From positions 5,335,001 through 5,399,000 of the forward strand of contig NC_134119.1 in NCBI RefSeq assembly GCF_040939455.1: DNA of 64,000 nucleotides. The letters are read 5' to 3'. Made by a program: the position numbers and the translations under genes. This stretch comes from Microcebus murinus. Taxonomy: Eukaryota; Chordata; Mammalia; Primates; Cheirogaleidae. Shown here in pieces: positions 20,246-32,060 of this stretch. How positions within the stretch are numbered: the first letter of the stretch is position 1; every line of letters begins with the position of its first letter. The notes under the pieces were generated by a model. It worked only from the letters and a program-made list of their open reading frames with translations, had not been told where the DNA came from and ran no database searches.

Positions 20246-23200
20246 GTGGTCCACAGGAGGCCTACAGTAATCCATGAAAAGTTTTAGCCGAAATCATCTC
20301 AACCCGAGTACACGGTGGGAAGCAGCCCTGGCTTCCTCCCGTGCTGTGTCGCAGGTAAGCCAGGGTTCACGTCCCCTGTCTCCGTGGAGGCGCCCACCTT
20401 TCCCTAATTCCAGGTGAGTTGGTTACCCCACAACCTCAGCTCTCTGGTGCGTTTGCAAAAAGTTGTGATTTTGTATATCATCTGACTTTTTCTTATTGTC
20501 AGGGTGGGAGCAATACCTTCTCCAGCTTTCTCTATCTTAAGCCGAAGCCTGCATCATTTTTAGTTTTTTGTTTTGTGGTATAATTTTTAAAAGAAAGGCT
20601 TCCATTACGTTCGACAGGAATTCCAGAAAGTGACCGAGTATGGTCGTTGGCGGTTTCGCAGCTTTGTATCTGCCACGCGTCTGTTTCGCACCCGGCACCT
20701 TACACGCATCATTGCATCGAGCCCCCCCACACATCATAAGGGGGACTCTTATGATGCCCGTTTGGCTGAAAAGGAAACGGAAGGGCAGAGAGCCCGGGTC
20801 TCTCACTAGTAAACAGTGGCACGAGGACTTGGCCCGGAGTTCGGTCCCTGGTGCTGTGCAGCTTTGTGGCTGGCGGACCCTTGCTGTTTCCCTGGGCAGC
20901 ACAGGGAAGGCACAACGATCGGGACTACCGGAAGCTTCCAAGTGGAAGGAGGGTGTGGATTCTGGACGCGGACAGACCTGGCGCACAGTGGGCGTGTGTC
21001 CTGGCCTCTCAGAGCCTCAGGTTGGCTGCTGTCCCCCCATGGGCGGTCCCCGACTGTCCCCTCTGGCTGTGGTGAGAGCACGCGTACAGCACGAGGCGCG
21101 ACACGGCAGTCCACGGATGCCAGCCGCTGCTGAGTGACGGCTCCAGGTGACCCGCTTGGAGTCGACTTCAGCTGCGCTGGGCTCTCTCTGCGGCAGCGAC
21201 TCGGCGCCACGGTGGACGCCGGAACCCAGAGCAGGCTCCCGTGGGCTCGCCGGGCGGCAGGCCTCTCGTTAGAACCCAGGACGCTCTGTTTTTGAAATGC
21301 TTTATTTAATCATAAGTTGGTGTACTTTAATTTTAGTATTGGCCCTGTTTCACAGTTGATGTGCAAAATCCCCGATAATTTAGCCGTCGGTGGGCTTGGT
21401 GGCGGGAGCCACCGCCGTCTTTGCTTGCGGAGACCCAGGCCTGTCTCAGACTGGCTCAGCCCACGTGCGAGTGCATGAACTCGTGCCCTAGAAGGTTCCT
21501 CGGTGGATCCCCCGACAGCCCACGGCGGGGCTCGGGCAGTGCCGGGGACTCTGTGTCCTTCCCCCCGCCTCTGGCTGGGCTGCCCTGTGCCACTGCGGTC
21601 TCGGTGGGGCCTTCCTCTCCTGGTGTCCAGCAGCTCCCGGCCACACCCACCCCCTCAGGGGCCCCAGCAGAAGGTCTCTGGCAACCAGGGCATGCAGTGC
21701 TCTGATTGGCCAGCCCTGGCCACGCCCCTTCCCGGACTTGGAAGTGGAGACGGGGTCAGTGGACCAGAGCAGGAGCAAGTGTCCCAGGACCCTCTGGTGG
21801 CGCTGGGGAAGAGGGGGTGTGGATGTCCAGCAGGACCACCGGGGCCCACCCACAGCCTCAGAAGCACTCAGTCACCTGTGACACCATCCCACGTAAACAT
21901 TCCGACTGAGCCTTTTCAGTCTGGGGATGTTTTTAACTTTTTGGTGCTTCGAGTCATCCCATTTTTCAGAGGCCTTGCACCCTTGTTTTAGCAAGGGACA
22001 CGGTAAATAGAAAGCTTTGCATAGGGCAGGGTGAACCATCCCCCGGCGCCTTCCTCCACCTGCCCTCACCTCCCCAGGGTGACAGCCTGCCGGGCCCTCC
22101 CCACGCCCAGCTAGGGGGGACCGGAGCCTTCTCATTCGTTGCTCCTGCCAGGGCGTGGAAGTGCAGAGCCCTCTGGAGATTGCTAAGTTTGGTCAGAGTG
22201 TGCAGGGCCGTGGGGGCCCGGGTCTCGGACGGAGGCCGTGCACTCAAGGCAGGGGCCGTGGGGACGGCGGCCGGGGGCCCAGGCTCAGCCCCCTCGGCCT
22301 CCACCCCTCGCGACACCCGCCCTGCCGGGCCACGTGGATGGAAGGGCCTCGCTCGCCCCTAGGTGGCAGGCACACAGATTAGGGAAGCTGCCCCGATTGG
22401 GTCGCCCACGGTCCTGTGCGCAGTGGTTTAATCCCACCTAGGGATTTGGGTCACATCTGGGTGTCGTCTGCATTGACACTTACTTGTTTTCAGCTCACTT
22501 TAAAAAGTCAAGTTTAAAGTAAAATTTCACAGCACTACAGTAAATGGAGAACCGACATCCCTTCTCATAAATAGTAATGACGGCTTGATATTGAACGCAC
22601 CATGCATAATGCTAGTAAATGTTATTGTTGTTAACGTTTTTGCACGTTCGCTCTGGACCAGGCACTGTTCTCACGCCCGCTCTTCAGTGTCAGTCGTCTA
22701 ATCGTTTGCCCCCTTCCTGCCAGTAGCCCCACTCTCCAGCGAGGAGGCAGCTCAGGGCGACAGCACGCTGTGTCCTGGCGCGGGCAGGGAAGCTCACCCC
22801 GCTGGACGCGGAATCTGGACTTGCTCTCTGCACGTGCTCCGTCCGTTCATTCCCTCGCTCCCTCGTTCGCTTTGTCAGCAAGTGCGTGCTGAGTCCCTGC
22901 CCTGCGCCGCCCGGGGGAGGGGGAGTGAGGCGTCCTGCCCGGCATTGCTCCGCAGCGCAGAAGGGTGAGTCACCAGACGGGCACAGAACAGCGCCTGGGC
23001 GTGGGGGGTGACGCTGGGCCACGTTTCTAAACTTCTAAGGATGAAAATAGGTGAAATAAGGGAAGAGGGACAGGGCAATTCAGGTACATTAAAGAGATGA
23101 GTAAAGTGAGTTTCACGACCTCATTCAGTACCCCTACTGTTAACATCCTGGAAGAAGAATTCAGCCTCAGTTTCCTCATCTGTGAAGTGGGAACAATGGT

Positions 23201-23788
23201 ACCGGCTTCACAGGATCACATCAGTTTGTTAAGCGTTAACGGTGGTGCCTGTCACAGTGTCAGTGCTAAAAATATGATGATTATCATGATGATTATGTTT
23301 GTTGTTGGCAAGTGATAGTGTTTTCCATTTACTGTTGTCAAGTCTATTTTTTTTAACGCACTTGATTTTTTAAAGTGAGTTAAAAAGTGGCACGCTCTGG
23401 GCGGGCTTGTCATCAGCGTGATCAGCTTCACACTCGTGTGCTCACGTCTGGAATTTTACAAGCGCACAAAAAATTAACCTGCAGTTTCCACATGTCCCTT
23501 TTGCCTTCCCGAGGCATTAGTTAGAAAGAAGCGGGACTCCAACACCATTCTTTTAAACTAATAGCAATTCATTTACTTTGATGGGGGATTTAAATTCCTT
23601 ACCAAATGGCAAAAGCAACCTAAGAACGAGCAGTATTTCTAAGTAGCACAGCTCACAGCGTGGGGCTGTCCAAATCTGATTTAGACGGGCGGAACATTTG
23701 TCTTTCACCACTGAAGTTTCTCTTAGCAGAGCAAGGTGGCTTTGCAAGAACATCTATCCGGAGTAACCAGCCTCAAAACTTTACTTCT
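20246..23788. other. Intergenic with MIR fragments
   Basis: MIR-like cores occur at about 20,640-20,880 ('aacggaagggcagagag', 'tctcactagtaaacagtgg'), 22,590-22,780, and 23,095-23,300 in reverse ('cagcctcagtttcctcatct'). A short perfect hairpin, CATCATAAG / CTTATGATG with a 7-nt loop, lies at 20,733-20,757. GC-rich unique sequence fills 20,900-22,450. No gene is supported. Confidence 0.5.
22356..22369 (+). promoter_or_regulatory. CTCF-like motif
   Basis: CCCCTAGGTGGCAG fits the core consensus at 13 of 14 positions, + orientation. A weaker reverse candidate lies 0.6 kb upstream at 21,787-21,800. Confidence 0.5.
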
Positions 23789-24126
23789 GGCCGGGCGCTG
23801 TGGCTCACGCCTGTAATCCTAGCTCTTGGGAGGCCGAGGCGGGTGGATTGCTCAAGGTCAGGAGTTCAAAACCAGCCTGAGCAAGAGCGAGACCCCGTCT
23901 CTACTATAAATAGAAAGAAATTAATTGGCCAACTGATATATATATAAAAAAAATTAGCCGGGCATGGTGGCACATGCCTGTAGTCCCAGCTACTCGGGAG
24001 GCTGAGGCAGAAGGATCACTCAAGCCCAGGAGTTTGAGGTTGCTGTGAGCTAGGCTGACGCCACGGCACTCACTCTAGCCTGGACAACAAAGTGAGACTC
24101 TGTCGCAAAAAAAAAAAAAAAAAAAA
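23789..24126 (+). mobile_element. Alu-type SINE with A+T insert and perfect target duplication
   Basis: Starts GGCCGGGCGCTGTGGCTCAC, has 'attaattggccaactgatat' between the arms and ends in a long A tract. The 14-bp duplication AAAACTTTACTTCT is perfect at 23,775-23,788 and 24,127-24,140, consistent with a fairly young insertion. Confidence 0.94.
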
Positions 24127-24270
24127 AAAACTTTACTTCTTCCTCCTCTCTCTCCACCTCCGAATGCGCTCAGCACTCGTGGAAATTACAGTGTCAATGA
24201 AGAGGCAGGTGATTGGGAAAAATTAAAAATCTAGAATTATTGCTTAATGGGGTGGCAGAAGAAAGAGCTA

Positions 24271-24611
24271 GGGCCGGGCGCGGCGGCTCACGCCTGTCAT
24301 CCTAGCACTCTGGGAGGCCGAGGCGGGCGGATTGCTCGAGGTCAAGAGTTTGAAACCAGCCTGAGCAAGAGCGAGACCCCGTCTCTACTATAAATAGAAA
24401 GAAATTAATTGGCCAACTAATATATATATAGGAAAAAATTAGCCGGGCATGGTGGCGCATGCCTGTAGTCCCAGCTACTCAGGAGGCTGAGGCAGGAGGA
24501 TCACTTGAGCCCAGGAGTTTGAGGTTGCTGTGAGCTAGGCTGATGCCATGGCACTCACTCCAGCCTGGGCAACAAAGCGAGACTCTGTCTCAAAAAAAAA
24601 AAAAAAAGAAA
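24271..24611 (+). mobile_element. Alu-type SINE with A+T insert
   Basis: Starts GGGCCGGGCGCGGCGGCTCA, carries 'attaattggccaactaatat' and ends in an A tract. The target duplication GAAAGAGCT lies at 24,261-24,269 and 24,612-24,620. It is very similar to the copy 500 bp upstream, same orientation and same subtype. Confidence 0.93.
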
Positions 24612-24880
24612 GAAAGAGCTTGGGCTCTGAGTAAGACTCCAGCGACCACCTCCCGAGCGCAAGGAGCACCAGGCTGGTCACTGCCTCCCAGATCCCTTCC
24701 TCACTTGAGAGATGGGTGACTTCACCGCTCCGTGCCTCAGTTTCTCTCTCTGCACAAGAGGCTGCCTCTTGGCCTGTTGAGATCTGGAAATGGGATAGTG
24801 CAGGGAAATCCGCATAGATCCTTGTGCTCAGCAAATGCTTTCTATCTTTGTCATCGTCAATAATAATAATAACGTTATTA
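24612..24880 (-). mobile_element. MIR-like SINE fragment
   Basis: Contains 'gtgcctcagtttctctctct' and 'ttgtgctcagcaaatgcttt', in the spacing of an old MIR. It ends in an AAT trinucleotide run at about 24,860-24,873. Confidence 0.55.
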
Positions 24881-25704
24881 TCACCGTCTATAGAAGGGGG
24901 ACAAGCCCACCACAGATGCAGAGTGACCGGGGATCACATGGAATAACATCGGTGACGCGTCCCCTTTAGAAGCAGCTCTAGAGATGTTGGCAGAGCCGGG
25001 GCAGGCGTCCGCGGTGCGAGGGGGGCTGGTGAAACGCCGGCTCAGCCCCGGAAGGCAGTACAAGGAAGACAGTGGGACGGAGGGAGAGGGAAGTGCTAAC
25101 CAGGGAGGAGCCAGCGTGCCCCACCCGCACACACACCCAGCGGGGCCCACCCAGCCTGAGCCTGGAGCCGGAGCCCCGGCAGGCGTTTCGCTGCCGCGCA
25201 ACAATCACGGTGGTAACTGCAGACCCAGAGCCCATGCGGAACGCTCCAGGCCCTGCGATGGTCTCACGTGGTCCCCACCACCCGCCTGCTGGCCCGCCTC
25301 CCCAAGGTGGCCCTGTCTGCATGGCCCCCAGGGCTCACCCAGCCTCTGCGCACTGCCCACCCCTGTCCAGGAGCCCCTCCCGGGGGCCAGGGGCCAGACA
25401 CGAGACCAGACCACCGCGGCCTGTTACGATGGGGAGGAAGGACGTCGGGGATTCCCAGGGGGCCTGGCCACACGGGGCTGGACGGCTGTGGGGCAGGAAT
25501 GAGCTTGACGAGCGCCCCCCCCTCGGCGGAGAGCTGCAGTCCCCCGTCATCCCCGTATGGGGGCAGATGTCGAAACCAGGGTCGTCCCGGAAACCCAGGC
25601 TCCCTGGTGCTCCCGACGTGCAGATTCACCGGGACCAGCTCAGAGGACAGACGGCCTCGGTTCGAATCCCACCACTGTCTGTTATTTAACTGAGCACCCG
25701 GGTT
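24881..25704. other. GC-rich intergenic stretch
   Basis: CpG and C-rich sequence with no recognised gene or repeat. Several proline/arginine-rich open frames occur on both strands, as expected at this GC content, and none has splice or homology support. Confidence 0.5.
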
Positions 25705-26600
25705 CGTTTCCTGCCGCCGCTGTGGCAAAGGGCCACAACTTCCTCGGTTCACACAGCACAAACCTGCGTCTTATGGTTCTGGAGGTCAGAAGTCTGTGGC
25801 GCGGTGTGCGCGGGGCCGTGCTCGGGGCCGCGTGCCCCACGGCGGGGCCGGGGAAGAATCGTCCTCCTGCCTTCGCCCGTCTCTGGGCGCCGCCTGCGTT
25901 CCGGTCCCGGTAGCGTCTTCCCCACCTTCGAGGCTGGGAAAAGTGGGTCTTGTCTGTCTCTGGATGCCGCCTGCGTGCCAGTTCCTACCGTGTTTCCCCG
26001 AAAATAGCATCTACCCATAAAACAAGCCCTAGCAGGATTCCCAAGCATTTGCACAATAGAAGCCCTACCCTGAAAATGAGACCTAGTGACGGGCGTGGCC
26101 ACTCGGCGCATCTGCACAACCCGTGCATGTCGTCGCGGAGCGGGAAAGAAGACGAGCAGCCCTTCTCATCCGCCCCACGAGAGCTCTATGGCTCCACATG
26201 AGAGATCAGGGCCAATGGTGCAAAAGGATATAGAGTCGCAAGAAATTCAGGATGGAATTTAGGGTTTGGAGAGGTATGATGATGTTCCAAAAGAAGACGA
26301 CTTCACTCTATTTGAATCAGTGTAGACCATTGTACCGTACTTAACGCATCCCCTGAAAATAAGCCCTGGGGTGTCTTCCTGAGGATAAATTAATGTAAGA
26401 CCCTGTCTTATTTTCGGGAAAACACGGTTCCCCACCTTCAAGGCCAGGAGAGGCGGGGCTTGTCTGTCTCTGACGCTGACTCTCCGGCCTCCTCTGTCCA
26501 CGCTGGAAGGGCCCTGGCGGTTCCCCGGGGCGCGGCATCCGGACGCCATCCCCTCTCTCAGAGCCGGCCCAGCAGCCTCCACTCCCCTGGCGCGGGGTAA
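25705..26600 (+). mobile_element. LTR-like repeat split by a TIR element
   Basis: Left part: 'gctgtggcaaagggccacaa', 'ttctggaggtcagaagtctg', then 'ttgtctgtctctgg' (about 25,950-25,963). Right part: 'ccccaccttcaaggccagga' and 'cttgtctgtctctgac' (from about 26,430). The words CCCCACCTTC and TTGTCTGTCTCTG thus appear on both sides of the insertion at 25,987-26,428. It is the same repeat type as at 3095 and 34,385. Confidence 0.45.
25987..26428. mobile_element. Non-autonomous DNA transposon (MITE) with terminal inverted repeats
   Basis: The ends ACCGTGTTTCCCCGAAAATA (25,987-26,006) and TATTTTCGGGAAAACACGGT (26,409-26,428) are inverted copies differing at one position. Inside each end, subterminal repeats of 'aaaataagccct' or 'aaacaagccct' recur. 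It is 442 bp with no transposase. The target duplication is not clear to me, so I do not assign it to hAT, piggyBac or another superfamily. Well-preserved ends suggest moderate age. Confidence 0.72.
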
Positions 26601-28814
26601 CGGGAAACTCACCAGCGCAGGGACCAGGCCGCGGGCATCTCCGGAGGGAGCCCTGCTCCGCGTGCCGCCACCCCTCGGCTAACCCGGCCTGGCCGAGTCC
26701 GTGTCCTCGCCTCTAGGGAGCGAAGAGTGACGCCAGCCCCCACGCGTGTGGCAGCAAAGGAAAACACGGCCGGCCTGAAGCGAAGGCCTCAAACCCGGCC
26801 ACCCGCAGGCTACATCCAGCCCTGGGCACGGTCGGTCTCCCCGCACGTCTTAACCTGAATTAGCTGCTAACAGTTTTTAACTGGCAGATTTCACATTAAA
26901 ATTCAAATCTCCCATTTCTCTTGACCCATTGGAAGGTCTCTCCCACTGGGCCTGCTTCCTGGGGTGCTGACACATGGCTCCCCGGTTTGCCACAGTCCCC
27001 ACCACTCCCTGATGCCTCTCGCTCATCTGCTGCTTCTGAGTACACACCCTGCCCGGCCCCGGGCTGCGAGGTTCGTGACTTTTGCTCAGAAGCACCCGGC
27101 GCGTGGAGGATGCCTCACAGGGAGAGTTGATACCATCGCTGTTCGCCAGGACCCAGCAGCGGCCATGCTCCGGTTCGCCTGTGCGTTAGAAGCCCCTGGG
27201 GACTCTTCGAACTCCTGGTGTCCAGGCTGCACCCAGACCGGTTGCACCAGAGCCTGGGGGAGGGGGCAGCTCTACTGCACCAGCTCCCCGGGCGTCCCCG
27301 CCAGGCACCTGCAGACGCTCATGGGTGTCCGAGCTCAGGCCCCCTGGAACTTTCCTCGGTGCCTGAGACGAGACAGGGCCGTGGGCCGACCTCCCCTTCC
27401 CAGCGACCCCCACAGACGGGGGGAAGAGAGGGCAACGTGGAGATCGTGGAACGAAAGGTGGGCGCTGGGGCCACGCACCACGCGCTGTCCGCACATCCAC
27501 GTCCTGCGGTGGGCAGCTGGGGGGCAGCCTGGACGCTTCTGGAAGCTTCCAGCACTCACTCAGGCAGTCCTTCCCAGAGACTGCTGGGAGCAACTTGGAC
27601 GTGGGGGTGGCTTCCGGAGCTGCCTGTCCTTCTACCCGCAGAGGTAGGAGCCCAGAGCCGTGGAGTCCCAGTACTCACTCGCCGGGGTCCCCTGGCTGCG
27701 CTTGGAGGGGCTGCCCTTCCCTCCGTCTGCTCTTTAGTCCACAGACAGGACACCTGGAAGTCCCGGCAACTCGGATGCAAGATCGGAGTGTGCTTTCATT
27801 TTTAGTGACGAACAAGAAGCTAGACCATTGATAAAATGTGCCGATCAATTCAGCAGATATGTACGGAACACCTCCTGTGTGCCCGGCCCTCTTCTGAGTG
27901 CGGGGCAGGAAAGAGCCCCCGCCCCGGCGGAGCTCACAGTCTAGGCACAGAACCGGACCAGAGAGAGGCCAGCGAGGCGCTCGGCGGGCCGAGGGTGTCC
28001 CTACCGCGGAGGATACGTGGCCAGGCGGCTGGGGAGCTCTGGCGAGGGAAGGCGGGATTGGACACATTTAAAGGGTAGTCAGAGAATTTGATGACTGAGC
28101 AAAAGGAGGGAGTCACGTGAGCGAGGGGTGTCCCGCAGGGGACAGCCACGGCCCCTGGGAGTGGGATGGGTCTCAGTACCAAGGCCCGCTCACCCAGGCG
28201 GGCCCAGCGGGACTCTAGCCTGGGGCCACCAGCCCCCAGGCCCAGGTTCTGGCCCTCCTGTCCCGTGGGCGGTCCCGTCAGAGCCTCCCTGGGACTCACA
28301 GCACCACAGACACTTGCTGGGACACACAGGTGGCCCGGCTGGCCTTGCTCTTGTCTCCCCATCCGGCATTCTCCCGGGCTTTTCCATCCATAGCGTCCTT
28401 TGGAGAGCACGGCCTGGGCTGGCAGACCGTCCTTGGTTATTCATCGGAAGGGAGGGGACAGGTGAGGGTCAGAAGGCCTTCACCTCCCAGTCAAGAGGCT
28501 TGCCTGCCTCCTCCTGGCCAAGCCTCCCAGAGAGGAGAATCCTCCACGCCAGGAGGTCTTTGGGGCGCCGGGGGCACCCAGCCCAGGGCCCCCAGCCCAC
28601 TCTGAAGGCAGAGACCACTCTAGAGGCAGAGGGCAGGCCTGGGGGTGTGCAGCCACCTCTGACTCACCTGTTAAAGGAAATGGAGACTGAGGTTAGCCCA
28701 GAAATGTAAGTCCTTGTCACCTACTGCCACGCCCTACGGTTTAGAGTCTGGGGTCAGAAGAGCTAAATGACCCCCACTCCAAACGCCCACTGCCCTGGAG
28801 ATGGGGGTGGTAAC

Positions 28815-28915
28815 GAGGGGAAGAGAGGAGGAGAGGGAAGTGGGGGGAGAGAGAGAGAGAAGAGCATAGAAAGAGAGAAAGTGAGAAAGAAGGGAAGGAA
28901 GGAAGAGGGAGCCAC
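28815..28915 (+). repeat. Polypurine tract (GA-rich simple repeat)
   Basis: About 100 bases nearly all purine on the + strand, with (GA) runs at about 28,847-28,862 and GGAA runs towards 28,905. It could form triplex DNA. Confidence 0.8.
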
Positions 28916-29047
28916 CTTTCTCTGCTGCCCTGGATGGCAGGTTCCCAACCCAGCCCCTTGGAGGACCCTGGTGGCCACAGCCTCCCCTTCCTGCGCAAGT
29001 GGCAGGAACAGCGCTGTCACCAAGGGCTGGGGAGGCTGAGCAGCTGC

Positions 29048-29061
29048 TTTGCATATGCAAA
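29048..29061. promoter_or_regulatory. Palindromic POU/Oct dimer motif
   Basis: TTTGCATATGCAAA is a perfect 14-bp palindrome made of two overlapping octamer halves. It is the type of site bound by POU-domain dimers. Confidence 0.45.
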
Positions 29062-30209
29062 GAGGCGTGCAGACAAGGCCGGGCCAGGGCCAGGCCGATG
29101 CTGGGGGTCAGGGATCCTCAGCGCCCCCCACGCAGAGACCACAGCCCCCAGTGAGCTGTTTGTCCTCGGACTCAGCCCGGCCCTGACCAAGGGTGGCCTG
29201 CAAAACACATTCATGCCACTCCCAGGAGCGGCCTAAGGGGGGTGGGAGGAGCAGGAGGAGGAGGAGGAAGACAGGCTGTGGGTGTGCAGCTGCAGAGCTC
29301 TTCTGGGCAACAAAATGCATCAAGATGACCCGTTGCTCTAGAGGGGCTGAGCTAAGGATGCAGCCTAGAGGATGGGCTCATCAACCCAGCCCCGCGCTCA
29401 GCCCTTCCCGGGCACCGCGTCATGAATCCACACGCCCACCTGTGAGTGGGTCCCTAGCCCCGCTTTGCAGAGGGGAAACGGGCTCTCAGGCAGGAGGAGG
29501 AAGCCCCTGAGCCCGGTGCGGATGCTGCCGTCTCCACGCTCCCTGGGAAACCCTCGTGCACATCGCAGGCAGTGACAGCAGCCAGCCGCGCTTTACGTTG
29601 ACATCGATTTTCCTTCCTGGCGCTTTAAGGCCACTCGACAGGTGGGAGGCGTGTGGCTCTCAGGTGGAACAGAAAGGAAATACACAAACTTGAACTCGGT
29701 TGGGCTATAGTAGTGAGATTATAGCACCCCCTTGGTTTTGTTAAGAATGTCCTTAAATTAGCTTTTGGTGAAGAGAGACTTTGAGAGACTGAGCTAACTT
29801 GAAAGGAGAGTCATTTACCCCCAGGGAGAGCCCAGATGGGGTGCAGGAGCCAGCATCGGGGACTGCATCTGCACGGGACGCCCCCATCGCTGTCACTCAA
29901 AGTGCTAATACACGATGTTTAGAATCGGTCCTGGCTGCAGAGCACCCCATCTGCAGCTGGATTTGCTGAGGACCTCCCCCTGCCCTGGATTAGCTGTTCT
30001 GGTTCCCTTCTTGGTCCTCCTTGGAACAGCCTGTCTCCCTGTGGCTTTCCGTGACCCAAAATAGCCAGAAGTCGGCTATTTTTACAGGACTCCGATAGCA
30101 AAGGTCTGGGGGCGGCAGCCAGGCCAGGTCGGGGACCAGAGGCATCCGAGAAGCCCCAGGAATGTTCCCACTGGCGACTGTCTGGGGAGTCCAGGCAACC
30201 CTCAGCCAG

Positions 30210-30219
30210 CTATAAATAG
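30210..30219 (+). promoter_or_regulatory. MEF2-type / TATA-like A+T core
   Basis: CTATAAATAG fits the MEF2 consensus YTAWWWWTAR exactly and also resembles a TATA box. Nearby are 'ggctatttttac' (about 30,075), CAGGTG (30,230), GGAATG (30,160) and the octamer ATGCAAAT at about 30,353. Confidence 0.4.
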
Positions 30220-30589
30220 GACACCCGGCAGGTGGGAGCCAGCAGCCAGGCAGCCTGTGGGGAGGACACCCATCCCCCCTTCTCCCAGAGCCTAAGGGGG
30301 GCCCATTTCCTCAACATTTGCCTGGCAGTTGCTGGGGCCATAGTCAAAACCATGCAAATGCAGTTCTGTGTCCCAGGTTAACCCTTGGAGGGCACCATCC
30401 TGCTAGCCCAGAACAGAGCCGCCCGGGGGAGAGGAGGGCCTGGTGGTCTTTCAGCCCCCAGGTACATGCTTTGCTCACACTGTGTGCAGGCAGTGTGCTG
30501 GGGCCCCGGGGGGCTGCCCTTGAATGGGGGAGATGGCAACATGAAGCAATCAGATGTCCCACACAATAGCTGCCGGTGCTGGTCACTGC

Positions 30590-31110
30590 TGGCATGAAAT
30601 TTACAGCAGGGTCAGGCAAGACTGTTCTTAGCAGCTTATTTATAACAGCCGCAAACTAGGAGCAATCAAATACTCATACCCACAGGGTTTGGAGAGACAA
30701 ACGGTGGCATATCAGATGATGGAATGTGCTAGATCCATGAGAACAGAAGAGACACCCAGCCGGAGGGCGGGTCTCTACACACTGTGAGCACTGGAAGCCA
30801 GACCCAGAGGACACGCCTGCTCCGCACAGGGACCGGTATCCCGGCTGCCTTTGGGTGGGGGAGTGTGGAGGGGGGTGTGGGGGGGGACTTCTGGCTCCCG
30901 TTCCCTTTCCTGATCTGGGTGCTGGGTACCCAGGGTGCTCACTTTGTGAAAATGTACTCATCCACTTACTCAAGGGCTGTGCACTTTTCTGTTCGTATGT
31001 TTTACACTTCAATAAACTTTATTTCAATACACTTTATTTCAATAAATAAATTTTATTTATTTATAAATAAAATAATAAACCAGAGGAAAGGAGCCGGGGG
31101 AGGGTGGTCC
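30590..31110 (+). mobile_element. Probable old L1 3' fragment with A+T-rich end
   Basis: Text such as 'cagcttatttataacagccg', 'ggtggcatatcagatgatgg' and 'gtatgttttacacttcaata' looks like a worn L1 3' end. It finishes in an A+T-rich repeat of 'ctttatttcaataaa' units at about 31,005-31,080. Confidence 0.45.
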
Positions 31111-31119
31111 AGGAAGTAG

Positions 31120-31199
31120 GGCTGCAGATAAAACACAGACGCCCAGTGAAATTTGAATTTTAGGTAAACAATGAATAATTTTTTAGTATAAGTATGTCT
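31120..31199 (+). mobile_element. Half copy of the palindromic MITE-like element
   Basis: It shares CCCAGTGAAATTTGAATT and AAACAATGAATA with 1302-1334, then 'ttagtataagtatgtctt', which matches one arm of the hairpin at 10,235-10,287. Confidence 0.55.
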
Positions 31200-31871
31200 T
31201 GGAGGTTTCTGGGCTGGCCAGGTGTGCTACCGGGAGCAGAGCCCCAGGAATGGGGGCCCCTGCCCAGGACCCGGGCCCTCCTCCCTCCTGCCTTGTGCTC
31301 CCTCCCGGGTGGAGGTTTGCAAACAGCACTTCCGATGCTGATCCCGGCAGAGCCGCGCGGGCCAGGCCGGGGTGCAGCCAGTTCGAACCCAAGGGCTCTG
31401 GGAGCCCCCAGGGCCACCTGGCTCTGCACCAAGACCGGAAGTTGGTACTGGGGAGCGGAAAAGCACGAGCCAGCTGTCCCCAGGGACATCCCTGTGCTCA
31501 AATTAAAACACAAAACGGAGCAACACACAAGAGCTGGAACGATGTCATTGGAGCCTAACGGATAATGGCCACACGTGCTTCCTGAGTGCTCAGCAAGTAC
31601 CATGTACCTCTGTTACCATCAGCATTTATTGAATGCCTACTGTGTGCCTGCACTTGCCTACGTGATCCTAGCGCTTAACACAGCAGGTGCTTCAAACAAA
31701 ATCAGTGGACTGCATGACCTGTTCGATTCTTTTGGTGACCCTCCAAAGGGGGCTGTCACGGCCCCACCACTGACCACTTGGGTGGCATCTTTGGAACCTT
31801 CCCTTCTTTAAGCCTCGGTTTCCTTCTCTGCAAAGCAGGGATAATAAAGGTGACCAGCTCACTGGGCAGTT

Positions 31872-32060
31872 TCAGGGTTTCTCAGCCTCGGCACACTGAC
31901 ACCTGGGCTGGGTGATTCTTTGCTGGGGGGCTGTCCCATGCACTGGGGGACTTAGCTGCACCCCTGGCCTCTACCCACCAGACGCCAGTGACACCCGCCA
32001 CCCAGGTCTGACGACCAAAACTGTCTCCAGACGCGGCCAAGTGTCCCGTGGGGAGCGGCG
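31872..32060 (-). mobile_element. MER20-like MITE
   Basis: It starts 'cagggtttctcagcctcggc', then 'ggctgtcccatgcactgggg', 'ctggcctctacccaccagac', 'gaccaaaactgtctccagac' and 'gccaagtgtcccgtgggg'. This is the complement of the MER20 pattern at 12,120. Confidence 0.72.

Larger units (their letters stand above)
26601..30589. other. Intergenic with MIR-like pieces and regulatory-looking motifs
   Basis: A MIR-like fragment lies at about 27,840-28,080. A purine-rich tract (GA, GGAA) runs at 28,815-28,915. A palindromic POU motif is at 29,048 and a MEF2-type core at 30,210. GC-rich sequence at 27,150-27,700 may contain a MER5A-like piece. No gene is supported. Confidence 0.5.
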
